This document shows, one piece after another, positions 8,050 through 16,579 of a stretch of 38,300 nt of DNA; the stretch's first letter is position 1; each line of letters opens with the position of its first letter. The translations under genes were made by a program, and so were the position numbers. The notes under the pieces were generated by a model that saw only the letters and a list, made by a program, of their open reading frames with translations, was not told the DNA's origin and did no database searches. Source of the DNA: Marine Group II euryarchaeote MED-G33 (lineage in GTDB: Archaea > Thermoplasmatota > Poseidoniia > Poseidoniales > Thalassarchaeaceae); assembly GCA_002457195.1 (NCBI GenBank), contig NTJU01000003.1:1-38300 (forward strand). Direction: 5' to 3'.

Positions 8050-9798
8050 TCATTCGCCGGCTTCAGCATCGGTCCCACGGGATAGGCGGCTCAGCAACTC
8101 ATCCGCTTGATCCAATTTACCCCTGACTCGTCCAATGTTTGAAGTCTCAGCAGCTTGTTTAGCATCATCTGCAGAGATACCATGGGCCACGGTATCTGCA
8201 GTGGGTGCACTTCGGCCCATGTCGACGAGTAAACCCCGGAGTGAATCAACAACATCTGATACCTTATCGGGGTCAAGGGATATTGAAGATGGTAAGCCCG
8301 GTATGTCTTCTGAATTGATGTAACCCATGGCCGCTGCTAGAACACCTGCGGCTGCGATTGCACGTGAACGCACTTCTGGATGGCCAACATCCCATCCTCT
8401 ACGTTCAAGGAAGCGAACCAACAATGCGTGTTCAACAGGGCCGAACTGCCCCTCAGCCCTTCGAACCAATGTCTCGACAATACGCTCAAAGTTTTCCATT
8501 TGCTCCTCAAACTTCTGTAGGGTTCGCATTGCATCACTGGAAACATCTTGGGTGCCTCTGTAGAGGACCTCCATCGCTCGTTGTCGACGGGCAGTCACCG
8601 GGTCGATATCTTCCTCGGCTTCTCTCAGGCTGACCTGTAAATCAAATAGACCGTGTACTCGGCCACTAATTCCTGGTAATTCTAAATCTAGACCAGATTC
8701 TGCAGCCGCAGTTTCAAAGCGTACTCTGGCCAAAGCAAGATCTTCACTGTTCGAATCTAGAATCGCCTCTAGTTGATCCAAAAGTTCCGATCTACACTCT
8801 TCGAGCTTCCTGAGTGCTTTTCTCTCTCTCCAAGAACCAGGTGCCTGGGAACTTGCATCACTTTCAGCATCACGAAGATTTGCCATTGCCGTAATCTCTG
8901 CCAAGATTCGATTCCGTACCATGGCATGTGAGACTTGGAAGCCCTGTGCACCGAGGTCCTCAACAAATGCTGTGACATCGTTTGCATCATGCTCACGGCT
9001 GATGAGTAAGAATTCCCGTATATGGCTGTGTAATTCTGCGATTCGAGCATCCAGCTCAATGATTGCTGAACCTGTTCCTTCATCAATCGTCAAATTTGTA
9101 GGTGTTGCAACCACAATTTCAGGCTCTACAATACCTTCGTATTCTTCGGGTGCCGGTTCGTCGGGTTCCTCTAGAACATCTGTCAATTCATCGACATCGA
9201 CAGCATCAATCGATGCTTGAATCATCGCTGCCAACTCTGCGGCCTCATCATCTTGAACAGAAGGGACGAAGGTAGGTGCTACCGGTGTCGATATTGGATT
9301 AACAGGTACAGGCGTACTGGGGATTACTGGGGCGGTTTTGCCTCTGCGCAAACTTTTCTTGACTTTGCCCCAACCACCCTCGTGGGCCGAGAGAACACCT
9401 GCAACCCTGGCGAATAGTTGTTGTTTACTACCTGATCGTGGCAACTCGAGTGCCTTGCAAAGTTCGTGTAATTGGTCCCGTGTTGCATCTGCAATCGTTT
9501 CAGGATTCAATTTCTTAGGGTCGTGATTTAGGTGCAACCAAAGTCGTTGGCGCTTTTCCTTGATTGAACCAGAGCGCTTGACGCCGAATACACCGAGCAT
9601 CTCACCTAGATTTTTGTTTGGCATTTCCTGAAGCGAATCCCAAGATAGATCGATCTCAGATAGTGCGACTTGGTCAATCAATCTAGCACGCAATTGTTCG
9701 ACATTACCGGCTTTGGAAATGTCCTGTGCAATCGCCATCTCCCTGAGTTCATCCAAACGGGCTGAATACAACTCTGACAGCAGATTTTCATCGACCAT
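8050..9798 (-). CDS. Protein with three SAP-like motifs and coiled-coil C-terminus
   Basis: This 582-aa protein begins with three SAP-like helix-hairpin segments (about 11-43, 58-92 and 105-138), each with the pattern hydrophobic-x-LC/MxxLxLxxSGxKxxLxxRL; the third (LHELCKALELPRSGSKQQLF) is the clearest. SAP motifs usually bind AT-rich DNA or RNA. A basic patch (KKSLRRGK) and a Pro/Thr/Val-rich then acidic linker (about 150-235) follow, and the rest is predominantly helical with coiled-coil-like stretches. There is no enzymatic motif I can name. The start has gagggtga upstream and a TATA-like box at 9836-9844. Role in chromosome organisation or RNA binding is inferred only from the SAP segments. 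Confidence 0.82.
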   Translation of the reverse strand: MVDENLLSELYSARLDELREMAIAQDISKAGNVEQLRARLIDQVALSEIDLSWDSLQEMPNKNLGEMLGVFGVKRSGSIKEKRQRLWLHLNHDPKKLNPETIADATRDQLHELCKALELPRSGSKQQLFARVAGVLSAHEGGWGKVKKSLRRGKTAPVIPSTPVPVNPISTPVAPTFVPSVQDDEAAELAAMIQASIDAVDVDELTDVLEEPDEPAPEEYEGIVEPEIVVATPTNLTIDEGTGSAIIELDARIAELHSHIREFLLISREHDANDVTAFVEDLGAQGFQVSHAMVRNRILAEITAMANLRDAESDASSQAPGSWRERKALRKLEECRSELLDQLEAILDSNSEDLALARVRFETAAAESGLDLELPGISGRVHGLFDLQVSLREAEEDIDPVTARRQRAMEVLYRGTQDVSSDAMRTLQKFEEQMENFERIVETLVRRAEGQFGPVEHALLVRFLERRGWDVGHPEVRSRAIAAAGVLAAAMGYINSEDIPGLPSSISLDPDKVSDVVDSLRGLLVDMGRSAPTADTVAHGISADDAKQAAETSNIGRVRGKLDQADELLSRLSRGTDAEAGE

Positions 9799-9835
9799 TC
9801 TTCACCCTCGCCACCGTTTGCGCTCCTAGGCACCT

Positions 9836-9844
9836 GTATATGTT
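9836..9844 (-). promoter_or_regulatory. TATA-like box for the SAP-motif gene
   Basis: On the minus strand the sequence aacatatac lies about 38 bases ahead of the ATG at 9798. An archaeal TATA box places transcription start some 25 bases downstream, leaving a short leader that contains the gagggtga ribosome site. Position and sequence support only. Confidence 0.4.
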
Positions 9845-9855
9845 ACGCTTCTAGA

Positions 9856-9872
9856 ACGGCCCTAAGGGCCGT
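9856..9872 (-). terminator. Short hairpin after the HemC-like gene
   Basis: The perfect 7-bp inverted repeat acggccc/gggccgt with a 3-nt loop lies 24 bp after the stop of the HemC-like gene and before the promoter of the SAP-motif gene on the same strand. The core ccctaaggg is shared with the hairpin after the RPA operon. It has no long T tract. Confidence 0.45.
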
Positions 9873-9896
9873 CTTGGGACCCTTCGAAAAACGCCG

Positions 9897-10970
9897 TCAC
9901 AAATCGAGGAATGGGGGTCGGGCAGGGCCCAAACGAATGTCTTCTTCATGTTCTTTCGTAACCAAATTGAGCATGTCTTGCCACTCAGACATAACCAATC
10001 GAGCGTGTGTTGGAGCCATCTCTTTTTCCACCAATTTTTCCACCAACATTGTCCTCTCCCCAGTTCGTCCAATAATTTCAATCAGAATTTCGACCAATGA
10101 TACATCTCCAATGATATCACCTTCTGAATCTAGTAGTGATGTGGAGCGTAAAAGATCTTTTTCTTTTTCTGCTTGATTCAGTAGGGAGGGGATTTGTCGG
10201 TGGCGGACGATCATCCCAATTTTATCGTGAATGTCCGGTTCAATTCTGTCCAGAATCGTTCGTTCACAATCCCATGCAGTCATCGATTCCGCATCTCCAA
10301 TTTTTTCAGCTAGGCTAGCTGGGAATCCTTTTCTTGAAATTAACAGTGTAAGTCCGTTCAGTGGGCTTGGCAAAAACCGGGCCGAATTCTCTTTCGAATC
10401 AGTCATCAACTTGTGGCGTCTGGAGTCTATTTTTGCACTATTGAAAAGGTGCATTTCACTTACATATCCAGTGATCATTTTCGTCGCATGAAGGTCTTCC
10501 ATCCACGCCAATAATCCCAGCCCGGATTTAGCCGGAATTTCTCTGCCGATCATGTCTGCAAAAGCCATGGGGTCTAGTATTCTAAAATCTGGTCGGTAGC
10601 GCCTTAGTTGCCTTCTTTGGAGTCGATTTTCAACGAGAATAATCGACTTGTAATCCAAGTAATCCAGACGATCTTTAGCGACGAGAATATGATTTTCATC
10701 ACGTCTGGGGAGCGTCGCAGCAACCATCGTGTTGGGTGCACCCTTACAGACGTACCAACTCGAAGCTGAAATTGCGAGTAAATCAGTCTCGCCATTTTCT
10801 AGAATTTCAAGTGCTGAATTTAGTTCAACGCCGAATTGTACATCGATTTCTAGGTCCTCTAGTGGCTTGGTTTCCATCCACTTCCGAACATGAGAACCGG
10901 TTGCAACATCATCATCACCGACACATACGAGGCGAATCTGAGTGGGTTCTGCTTCCGCTCCCATATTCAT
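9897..10970 (-). CDS. Hydroxymethylbilane synthase (HemC)-like protein lacking catalytic residues
   Basis: The 357-aa product aligns along its length with porphobilinogen deaminase by eye. An N-terminal IRLVCVGDD strand region is followed by ALEILENGETDLLAIS (family: ALL-GE-DIAVHS), TLPRRDENHILVAKD (family: EREDPRDAFVS), RLQRRQLRRYRPDFRI (family: SLRRQ-QL--RRPDL-I), FLPSPLNGL and CERTILDRIEPDIHDKIG (family: AERA-L--LEGGC-VPIG). The Lys-Asp pair of the HSMKDVP motif is replaced (SASSWYV, 67-74) and the cysteine that carries the dipyrromethane cofactor is Ile247. Only the RR pair (119-120) remains, so enzymatic activity is unlikely. About 60 extra C-terminal residues are helical and acidic. GTG at 11018 would add 16 residues; ATG 10970 is preferred because the longer start overlaps the likely promoter. 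Confidence 0.75.
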   Translation of the reverse strand: MNMGAEAEPTQIRLVCVGDDDVATGSHVRKWMETKPLEDLEIDVQFGVELNSALEILENGETDLLAISASSWYVCKGAPNTMVAATLPRRDENHILVAKDRLDYLDYKSIILVENRLQRRQLRRYRPDFRILDPMAFADMIGREIPAKSGLGLLAWMEDLHATKMITGYVSEMHLFNSAKIDSRRHKLMTDSKENSARFLPSPLNGLTLLISRKGFPASLAEKIGDAESMTAWDCERTILDRIEPDIHDKIGMIVRHRQIPSLLNQAEKEKDLLRSTSLLDSEGDIIGDVSLVEILIEIIGRTGERTMLVEKLVEKEMAPTHARLVMSEWQDMLNLVTKEHEEDIRLGPARPPFLDL

Positions 10971-11022
10971 CCCGCCGTAGGCAGACACGTAACGTGCCCG
11001 GCTCTGGGCGGTAGCCACCTGT

Positions 11023-11030
11023 TGATATAG
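11023..11030 (+). promoter_or_regulatory. TATA-like box between divergent genes
   Basis: The sequence tgatatag lies about 25 bases before the polyprenyl synthase ATG at 11052, which would give a nearly leaderless mRNA; that gene has only a weak ribosome site. Read on the other strand (ctatatca) the same bases could serve the HemC-like gene. Confidence 0.35.
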
Positions 11031-11051
11031 GCACCCCTCGTCGAAGGTTCA

Positions 11052-12032
11052 ATGGCGGAAAACATCCTTGAGAATTCGCTTCTCATCGAGCGTCGAATTG
11101 AGGTTGAATCCGCTATTGAGTCAGTCGTTGAGTCTTCTCTAAACGGTACCTATGCTCCAGCCATGGAACTCGCACGAGAAATTCTTCTTGCTGGTGGTAA
11201 ACGAATACGACCCGTGCTCACCTTACTCGCCTATGAATTGGCAGGAGGGGATGATCGTGATGAGGTGCTTGATTTTGCGGTTGCAACCGAACTCATTCAC
11301 ACAGCGACCCTGATACACGACGACATCTACGATGGTGCAAAATTACGTCGTGGAGTGCAGACACTTCACGAAAAACACGGTCTGGATCATGCAATTATTG
11401 GCGGTGATTTCCTTTTCGTTATGGGTTTCGGCCTAGGGGGCCGCTATGAGGAACGTGTTGTACGGATTATGGCTGACACCTGCGCAGCTATTGCCGCAGG
11501 TGAACTGAAGCAAATCCAGCATATTTCCGATCTTTCGACCACCCCGGAAGATTACTATGAAATTGTCCGAGGGAAAACCGCAGGACCATTCGCATCCGCT
11601 TGTGAATGTGCTGCTATTATTGCAGGTGCTTCCGGTCGCGATGCACTCATATTGCGTGAGTTTGGGATGGAACTGGGCATTGCATTCCAGTTGGTTGATG
11701 ATATACTCGATTTGACCGGGGATGAACGCATGGGCAAAGCCCGAGGCACAGACATCCATGAAGGTAAAATGACACTTCCAATCATCCACGCCCTTACACT
11801 GTTACATGGTGATTCTCGGAGAATATTGGCTGACGTTTTAGCTGAATTCCGAGATGACCGGTGGGATGAACTTGAGGCATTGTTGGAACAAGGTGATTCA
11901 TTTGGGTACTGTCGAATCCTGATTCACAATCATTTGGAGCGTGCATTGAATCATCTTTACGAATTCCCTCAATCTGAGGTTAGAGACGTCCTTGAAGCGA
12001 TGACTCGGCAGGTGATGACGCGCAATGAATGA
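11052..12032 (+). CDS. Polyprenyl (geranylgeranyl-type) diphosphate synthase
   Basis: This 326-aa trans-isoprenyl diphosphate synthase makes the C20 or longer prenyl chains of archaeal lipids and quinones by successive addition of isopentenyl diphosphate. The conserved GGKRIRP is at 48-54, the first Asp-rich motif DDIYD at 90-94 and the second DDILD at 216-220, with KTAGPF and FQLVDD in the expected places. The residues just before the first motif (TATLIH) are not bulky aromatics, consistent with a product of at least C20. The gene overlaps the following geranylgeranyl reductase by 8 bp, linking chain synthesis with chain saturation. Confidence 0.92.
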   Translation: MAENILENSLLIERRIEVESAIESVVESSLNGTYAPAMELAREILLAGGKRIRPVLTLLAYELAGGDDRDEVLDFAVATELIHTATLIHDDIYDGAKLRRGVQTLHEKHGLDHAIIGGDFLFVMGFGLGGRYEERVVRIMADTCAAIAAGELKQIQHISDLSTTPEDYYEIVRGKTAGPFASACECAAIIAGASGRDALILREFGMELGIAFQLVDDILDLTGDERMGKARGTDIHEGKMTLPIIHALTLLHGDSRRILADVLAEFRDDRWDELEALLEQGDSFGYCRILIHNHLERALNHLYEFPQSEVRDVLEAMTRQVMTRNE

Positions 12033-13125
12033 ATCCAATCATCATGATGTGATCGTGATTGGAGGTGGCCCTGCGGGCAGTACTGTGGCTCGATATGCTG
12101 CCGCAAATGGTGCCGATGTCCTGGTCATCGATGGACGTGATCCGATTGGCACACCCTTACAGTGTGGCGAGTTGGTCCCAAGTAATGATGAGATGCGACG
12201 CCTTTGTCCAAATGTACCAGATATGGATGAGTTATTCCGAACTCCGGAAGATGCAATTTCTAGACGTTCTACTGAAATGCATATCGTCCCACCATCTGGT
12301 AAACCACTAAAATTTGATTTTGAAGGATTGGTCTTGAATCGTGTTGCACACGATGAGGCATTGGTGGAATTGGCCGAAGAAAACGGGGCTAAATATCTCG
12401 TTGACTCTCATGTGGAACGGGTCACTGGCAACCAAGTCATTGTACGGGGCGGTGATACATACACTGCAAAGGTCATCGTGGGGGCTGGAGGTCACAATGA
12501 CCCATTACGCCGTGATCATTGGGATGAATCATCTCTCAAAATCCCTGTCAAATTTGTTTTGATGGATGGTGACTTTGGTGAAGCGGTTGAACTTCACTTT
12601 GGTTCGATGGCCCCTGGTGGGTATGCCTGGATGTTTCCGAAATCAAGTGGGGCCAACATTGGACTTGGGATTCAGCGTAGTTTTTCGAAGGGAATCAGCC
12701 TTAATCAATATGCGAAGGAATTCATTTCAAAGTATGATGGTGATATTTCATTCCGTGGTGCAGGTTCCTTGCCGATGTCCGGTACGATTCGGACTTTTGT
12801 CAAAGGCAACTACATGCTCGTGGGTGACGCGGCAGGAATGGTCCTCCCCTCCAATGGTGCAGGCATTACAATCGCCATGATTGGTGGCCGAATCGCTGGA
12901 CAAACCATTGCTCAACACTTGAGTGAAGGAACGGCTCTAGAGGAATACGAGCATAGATGGGATCGACAGATGGGTAAAGTGATGCGAAACTCCAAGCGAG
13001 CCTTCCGGGTTGGAAGCTTGCTATTCCGTCTTCCAAATTGGATGCTAAATTTGACTTTCAATCGTTTGACAAAAGGTATCATTTGGCGCGCAGTTACCTG
13101 TCGGAGAATGTTTTGGATTCTATGA
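12025..13125 (+). CDS. Geranylgeranyl reductase-family FAD oxidoreductase
   Basis: This 366-aa flavoprotein belongs to the family that saturates the double bonds of geranylgeranyl chains (digeranylgeranylglycerophospholipid reductase in archaea). The N-terminal Rossmann motif VIGGGPAGSTVARYAA binds FAD. PLQCGELVPS matches the family's conserved cysteine-containing region, and later GDAAGMVLPSNGAGI is the second FAD-contact motif. It starts inside the polyprenyl synthase gene (ATG 12025), so the two are coupled. At 366 aa it is slightly short for the family. It ends with a basic tail and is convergent with a methyltransferase only 15 bp away. The exact lipid substrate is inferred from the pairing. 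Confidence 0.9.
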   Translation: MNESNHHDVIVIGGGPAGSTVARYAAANGADVLVIDGRDPIGTPLQCGELVPSNDEMRRLCPNVPDMDELFRTPEDAISRRSTEMHIVPPSGKPLKFDFEGLVLNRVAHDEALVELAEENGAKYLVDSHVERVTGNQVIVRGGDTYTAKVIVGAGGHNDPLRRDHWDESSLKIPVKFVLMDGDFGEAVELHFGSMAPGGYAWMFPKSSGANIGLGIQRSFSKGISLNQYAKEFISKYDGDISFRGAGSLPMSGTIRTFVKGNYMLVGDAAGMVLPSNGAGITIAMIGGRIAGQTIAQHLSEGTALEEYEHRWDRQMGKVMRNSKRAFRVGSLLFRLPNWMLNLTFNRLTKGIIWRAVTCRRMFWIL

Positions 13126-13140
13126 TTACATTCCTAGAAT

Positions 13141-13845
13141 CTAACTTGATTTTTTTGCAGTCCAAATCGTGGCCATCCCTGGGAACACCACTTTCGCCTT
13201 TACTTCTGTAAACCCGCTTTCGTTAAGCATTCGTACGTAGTCCTTGGTCGTCCCAAAGTGAACGTAAGTTTTGGTCAACCATTTCCAAGGGTGTTCTTTC
13301 ATCTTACAAATAAAGCGCGCGTAAGCACCGACCCAAATTCGCATCCAAAGATAGCCAAGCCACCCATGCACACGATTCATTTTGGCGGGGTCAACAATGA
13401 CGAGGGTCCCTCCTGGTCTGAGGACACGTTTGACCTCGGCGAGCCCAGCCCTCTTGTCATACCAATCTCTGAATGAAAACAAGGAGCAAACTCCTTCGAA
13501 ACTTTCGTCTTCAAAGGGCATGTCCTCTGCTGTCGCTTCGACAAATTCAGCAGGTTCATTTCGATTGTCATTTACTCTCTTTTTGGCCACGGCAAGCATT
13601 GCTGGAATCGGGTCTAGGCAAGTCAAGTCACGGTCTGGAACCATTTCTGCGAAGGTCCCTGGGCCACAACCGACTTCGAGGATTCTCCCTTCCTTGGGAA
13701 GGCGACTGCGAACCATCCTCCTCCATTTTTTATCCTGGCCAAATGTCGCAAATCGATTGATACGATCGTAGACAGGTATGGTCGCCTCAAGGTTGCGCTG
13801 CAGTTCAGCCCAATCTTCGTCGCCGATACGTTCCGTATCCATCAT
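13141..13845 (-). CDS. UbiE/MenG-like SAM-dependent methyltransferase
   Basis: This 234-aa class I methyltransferase has motif I ILEVGCGPG (about 56-63), a post-I acidic residue in LTCLDPIPAML and motif II-like EFVEATAEDMPFEDESFEGV. The segment YDRINRFATFGQDKKWRRMV ahead of motif I is close to the equivalent part of quinone C-methyltransferases (UbiE/MenG), so methylation of a menaquinone precursor is the best guess. ATG at 13845 and the next ATG at 13842 are both possible. It is transcribed divergently from the ATP synthase operon. Confidence 0.8.
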   Translation of the reverse strand: MMDTERIGDEDWAELQRNLEATIPVYDRINRFATFGQDKKWRRMVRSRLPKEGRILEVGCGPGTFAEMVPDRDLTCLDPIPAMLAVAKKRVNDNRNEPAEFVEATAEDMPFEDESFEGVCSLFSFRDWYDKRAGLAEVKRVLRPGGTLVIVDPAKMNRVHGWLGYLWMRIWVGAYARFICKMKEHPWKWLTKTYVHFGTTKDYVRMLNESGFTEVKAKVVFPGMATIWTAKKSS

Positions 13846-13979
13846 GACTTACGGCAATCAATCGTGTATTTGGTTCAATCCTAATGCCGATTTCTTACAA
13901 TCCCAATCTCCCAAGTCTTGTTGTCATGCGGGTATCATCATAAACCCATCAACAGTCGCGCGAGACCGTAGGTGATTGT

Positions 13980-14294
13980 ATGAGTCGTGCTGATGTACTA
14001 CGAACCATCAAAGATGCCGAGGCTGATGCGAGCGCAACGCTTGCCAAAGCTGAGTCTGAAGCGAGCAACATTGTGACCAAGGCGCGTATCGCTGCCTCGG
14101 AAACTGTAACTGAAGGTAGGGCACAGGCTCAATCGGATGCACAGCAAATGATTGACGATGCACGCAAGGCCGCAGAGAAAGAAGCAGCCAAGGTCTCCAA
14201 GAAAGGAGACAAAGCCATTGATTCGATTCATGGCAGCGGAGATTCAAGCCGTTCCAAAGCGGTCGATGTCGTCCTTGATGCCTTCAGAGCTTAA
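13980..14294 (+). CDS. ahaH: A-type ATP synthase subunit H
   Basis: The 104-aa protein is an almost continuous Ala/Glu/Lys-rich helix (ADASATLAKAESEASNIV and similar heptad-like runs), as expected for subunit H, which pairs with subunit E as the peripheral stalk holding the A1 head to the membrane part. It is the first gene of the nine-gene ATP synthase operon, as in methanogens and other euryarchaea. The start has ggtga six to ten bases upstream. The final ~20 residues are a short conserved-looking tail (KAVDVVLDAFRA). Confidence 0.85.
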   Translation: MSRADVLRTIKDAEADASATLAKAESEASNIVTKARIAASETVTEGRAQAQSDAQQMIDDARKAAEKEAAKVSKKGDKAIDSIHGSGDSSRSKAVDVVLDAFRA

Positions 14295-14313
14295 TCCGAT
14301 TCGAGGGAGAAAA

Positions 14314-16530
14314 ATGTCTCAAATCCACACCCGACAAATGGGCCGTTTGGTCGCTTCGGGTACACTGGATAAGTTGGATTCAACCATTGAGATGCTCGCC
14401 CAACTTCGAGCCCTACACCTGGTCGATTACGATGGTGAAGATGGGGATTTGTCGATGGGTGCTCCTCGTGATTCCGCTGAGCAGTTAAGCCGTGACGTCA
14501 ACAAGTTGCGTAATGCAGCAGGAATGGTCACGGCAAAAACCAACGCGGTCAAATCGATTCAGGATGTCCGAACATCTCTTTCCGGTAATTTGTATGATGA
14601 GGTCGAAACACTTGTATCAACTCAAGAACGACTTGATGAAGTTGAATCGAATCTCAAGGTACTTGCTGATGAAGAATCGATTCTCTCAATGGTTGCACCA
14701 CTCAAATTGGACATTGATCTACTATCCGGCTACAACCATCTAACCTGCTTCATTGGAACGGTTCGAGATGTCCAAGCAGTTGAGGTTCCCAATGGTGGGT
14801 TGATGTTTACTGGCAATGTTGGAAAGAAGGCAGTTGTCGGCGTCTTTGTGTTGAATGAGGATGCGTCCGCGGCACAATCCAGTTTGGAAGGTGCAGGATT
14901 TTCCCCAACCCCTGTTCCAGAGTATGATGGTAGTATCGATATGCGCATCGACGAAATTGATTCTGAGAAAACTCAACTACTCTCTGAACAAGAGTCACTG
15001 AATAACAGTCTTGAGTCTTGGGCTGAATCCAATGCAGATTCCCTCCACTCCGGTTTGGAATTGTTAGAGCGTGACCAAGAATTGGCGACCGCACCCGTGC
15101 GAATTGCAACCACAGAACACGCATTCATCGTAGATGGTTGGGTCGAAATGGATCGATCTGACGAGGTCATGACTGCTTTATCCTCAGTATGTACTGTTGT
15201 TGATATCGAGCCGTTCAAGATTGAACCTGGTGGCGGTGGCCATGGACATGCAGACCACCATCACCACCAAGAAATGCCTCCAATCGCTTACCCTGATCGG
15301 ACTGCCAGTAAGCCGATGGAGTTGCTGACAGATGCAGTCGGTCGCCCTGGCTATGGTCGAATTGACCCCACTCTATTCATGTTCATCACGTATCCAATTT
15401 TCTTCGGTCTGATGCTTGGAGACATGGCCTATGGTTTGGTCACTCTTGGGCTGGGTGCAATGGTCATGAGGCGCGCGGGTAACAACGAACTCATGCACTT
15501 GGGCGGGAAATTCCTAGTCTACATTGGTATTGCAACAGTCATTTTCGGCTATATCTATGGTGAATTTGCCGGGTTTGAGTTCCTCCCGCACGGACACTGT
15601 GACGTTGAAGGAATCATCGGTGTTGCCCAATGTGAGGCCGCAGTACTACCTGACGGCTCCCATGGCCACTACCACTGGAAAGACCCCAAGTTTGGTACTG
15701 AACACGATCAGTATCTGCCAGGTTGGGTCTCTTGGATGACTGTACTTTACCCGAATGGTGGCGAAGTCCACTGGGTTTTGGATGGTCCATTCGGACTCAC
15801 TCTAGCATATCCATTCCACCGCGTCTCCGACGCTGCTCATGGTGGCAACCTCGAACACTTGATTCTCTTGACCATCTACTTGGGCCTCGCACACGTGTTC
15901 ATTGGTTTGGCTGTCGGATTCAGAGACATCTGGCTTTACGGAAATGGCCATGGCGACCAAGGATTCGTTTGTGCCGCATTCGAGAAGGGCAGTTGGATGT
16001 TGATTCTCATTGGTGGATTCCTTGCAGCCTATGCCTTCCTCTCTATTCCTGCATACGAGGAAAAATGGATGAATCCCGATCCAGCCTACCTAGACTTGAT
16101 GGATACAGTGATGATGGTCGGAGTGGCCAAGTTCGGTGTAGGTTTGTGCATGCTGATGTGGACATTATACCGGTACCATGGAGTTCCATTCCCAATCAAT
16201 ATCGGTTTGGCAGGCATTGAAGCAATCGGTATGCTACCCACTGTGTTGTCCTATGTCCGTCTCTTCGCCGTCGGGGTTGTCGGTGTGAAAATAGCTGAAA
16301 CAGGGAACAATATGTTGTATGGAAGTCTCGACTTCTCCAGCCCATTATTCCCATTCATTCTCATTGGTTGGTTTGCAGTCCAACTATTTGCATGGGGGCT
16401 TGGTGTATTCAGTCCAAACATCCACGCGGTGCGATTGCACTTCGTGGAATGGATGCGCCAGTTCTATGACTCGAGTGGCGAGGCGTTCAAGCCATTCGGA
16501 TTCAAAGCGCGCCGCGTGGAGGTGGAATAG
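14314..16530 (+). CDS. atpI: A-type ATP synthase subunit I (membrane subunit a)
   Basis: This 738-aa subunit combines a cytoplasmic helical half (about 1-300), which anchors the peripheral stalks, with a membrane half that forms the ion half-channels next to the c ring. The essential arginine is in LSYVRLFAVG near residue 650. The ATG at 14314 follows gagggaga; an open frame continues upstream to 14152, but that part overlaps subunit H and is ignored. A His-rich linker (GGGGHGHADHHHHQE, about 305-320) joins the two halves, and an external loop also has many His residues (HGHCDVE, HGHYHW). These are unusual in my experience of the family but their function is unknown. Confidence 0.93.
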   Translation: MSQIHTRQMGRLVASGTLDKLDSTIEMLAQLRALHLVDYDGEDGDLSMGAPRDSAEQLSRDVNKLRNAAGMVTAKTNAVKSIQDVRTSLSGNLYDEVETLVSTQERLDEVESNLKVLADEESILSMVAPLKLDIDLLSGYNHLTCFIGTVRDVQAVEVPNGGLMFTGNVGKKAVVGVFVLNEDASAAQSSLEGAGFSPTPVPEYDGSIDMRIDEIDSEKTQLLSEQESLNNSLESWAESNADSLHSGLELLERDQELATAPVRIATTEHAFIVDGWVEMDRSDEVMTALSSVCTVVDIEPFKIEPGGGGHGHADHHHHQEMPPIAYPDRTASKPMELLTDAVGRPGYGRIDPTLFMFITYPIFFGLMLGDMAYGLVTLGLGAMVMRRAGNNELMHLGGKFLVYIGIATVIFGYIYGEFAGFEFLPHGHCDVEGIIGVAQCEAAVLPDGSHGHYHWKDPKFGTEHDQYLPGWVSWMTVLYPNGGEVHWVLDGPFGLTLAYPFHRVSDAAHGGNLEHLILLTIYLGLAHVFIGLAVGFRDIWLYGNGHGDQGFVCAAFEKGSWMLILIGGFLAAYAFLSIPAYEEKWMNPDPAYLDLMDTVMMVGVAKFGVGLCMLMWTLYRYHGVPFPINIGLAGIEAIGMLPTVLSYVRLFAVGVVGVKIAETGNNMLYGSLDFSSPLFPFILIGWFAVQLFAWGLGVFSPNIHAVRLHFVEWMRQFYDSSGEAFKPFGFKARRVEVE

Positions 16531-16579
16531 CGCATATCACATTCCTTGCTTAGCAACGGAAAAAACGGAGGAAAATAAA

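Noticed and set aside
14152-14313. Upstream extension of the subunit I frame
   Set aside because: It overlaps subunit H in another frame, has no ribosome site, and ATG 14314 has gagggaga and gives the normal N-terminus.
16319-16579. Upstream extension of subunit K
   Set aside because: It overlaps the conserved end of subunit I; the proteolipid starts at 16580 after ggagg with a signal-like sequence.
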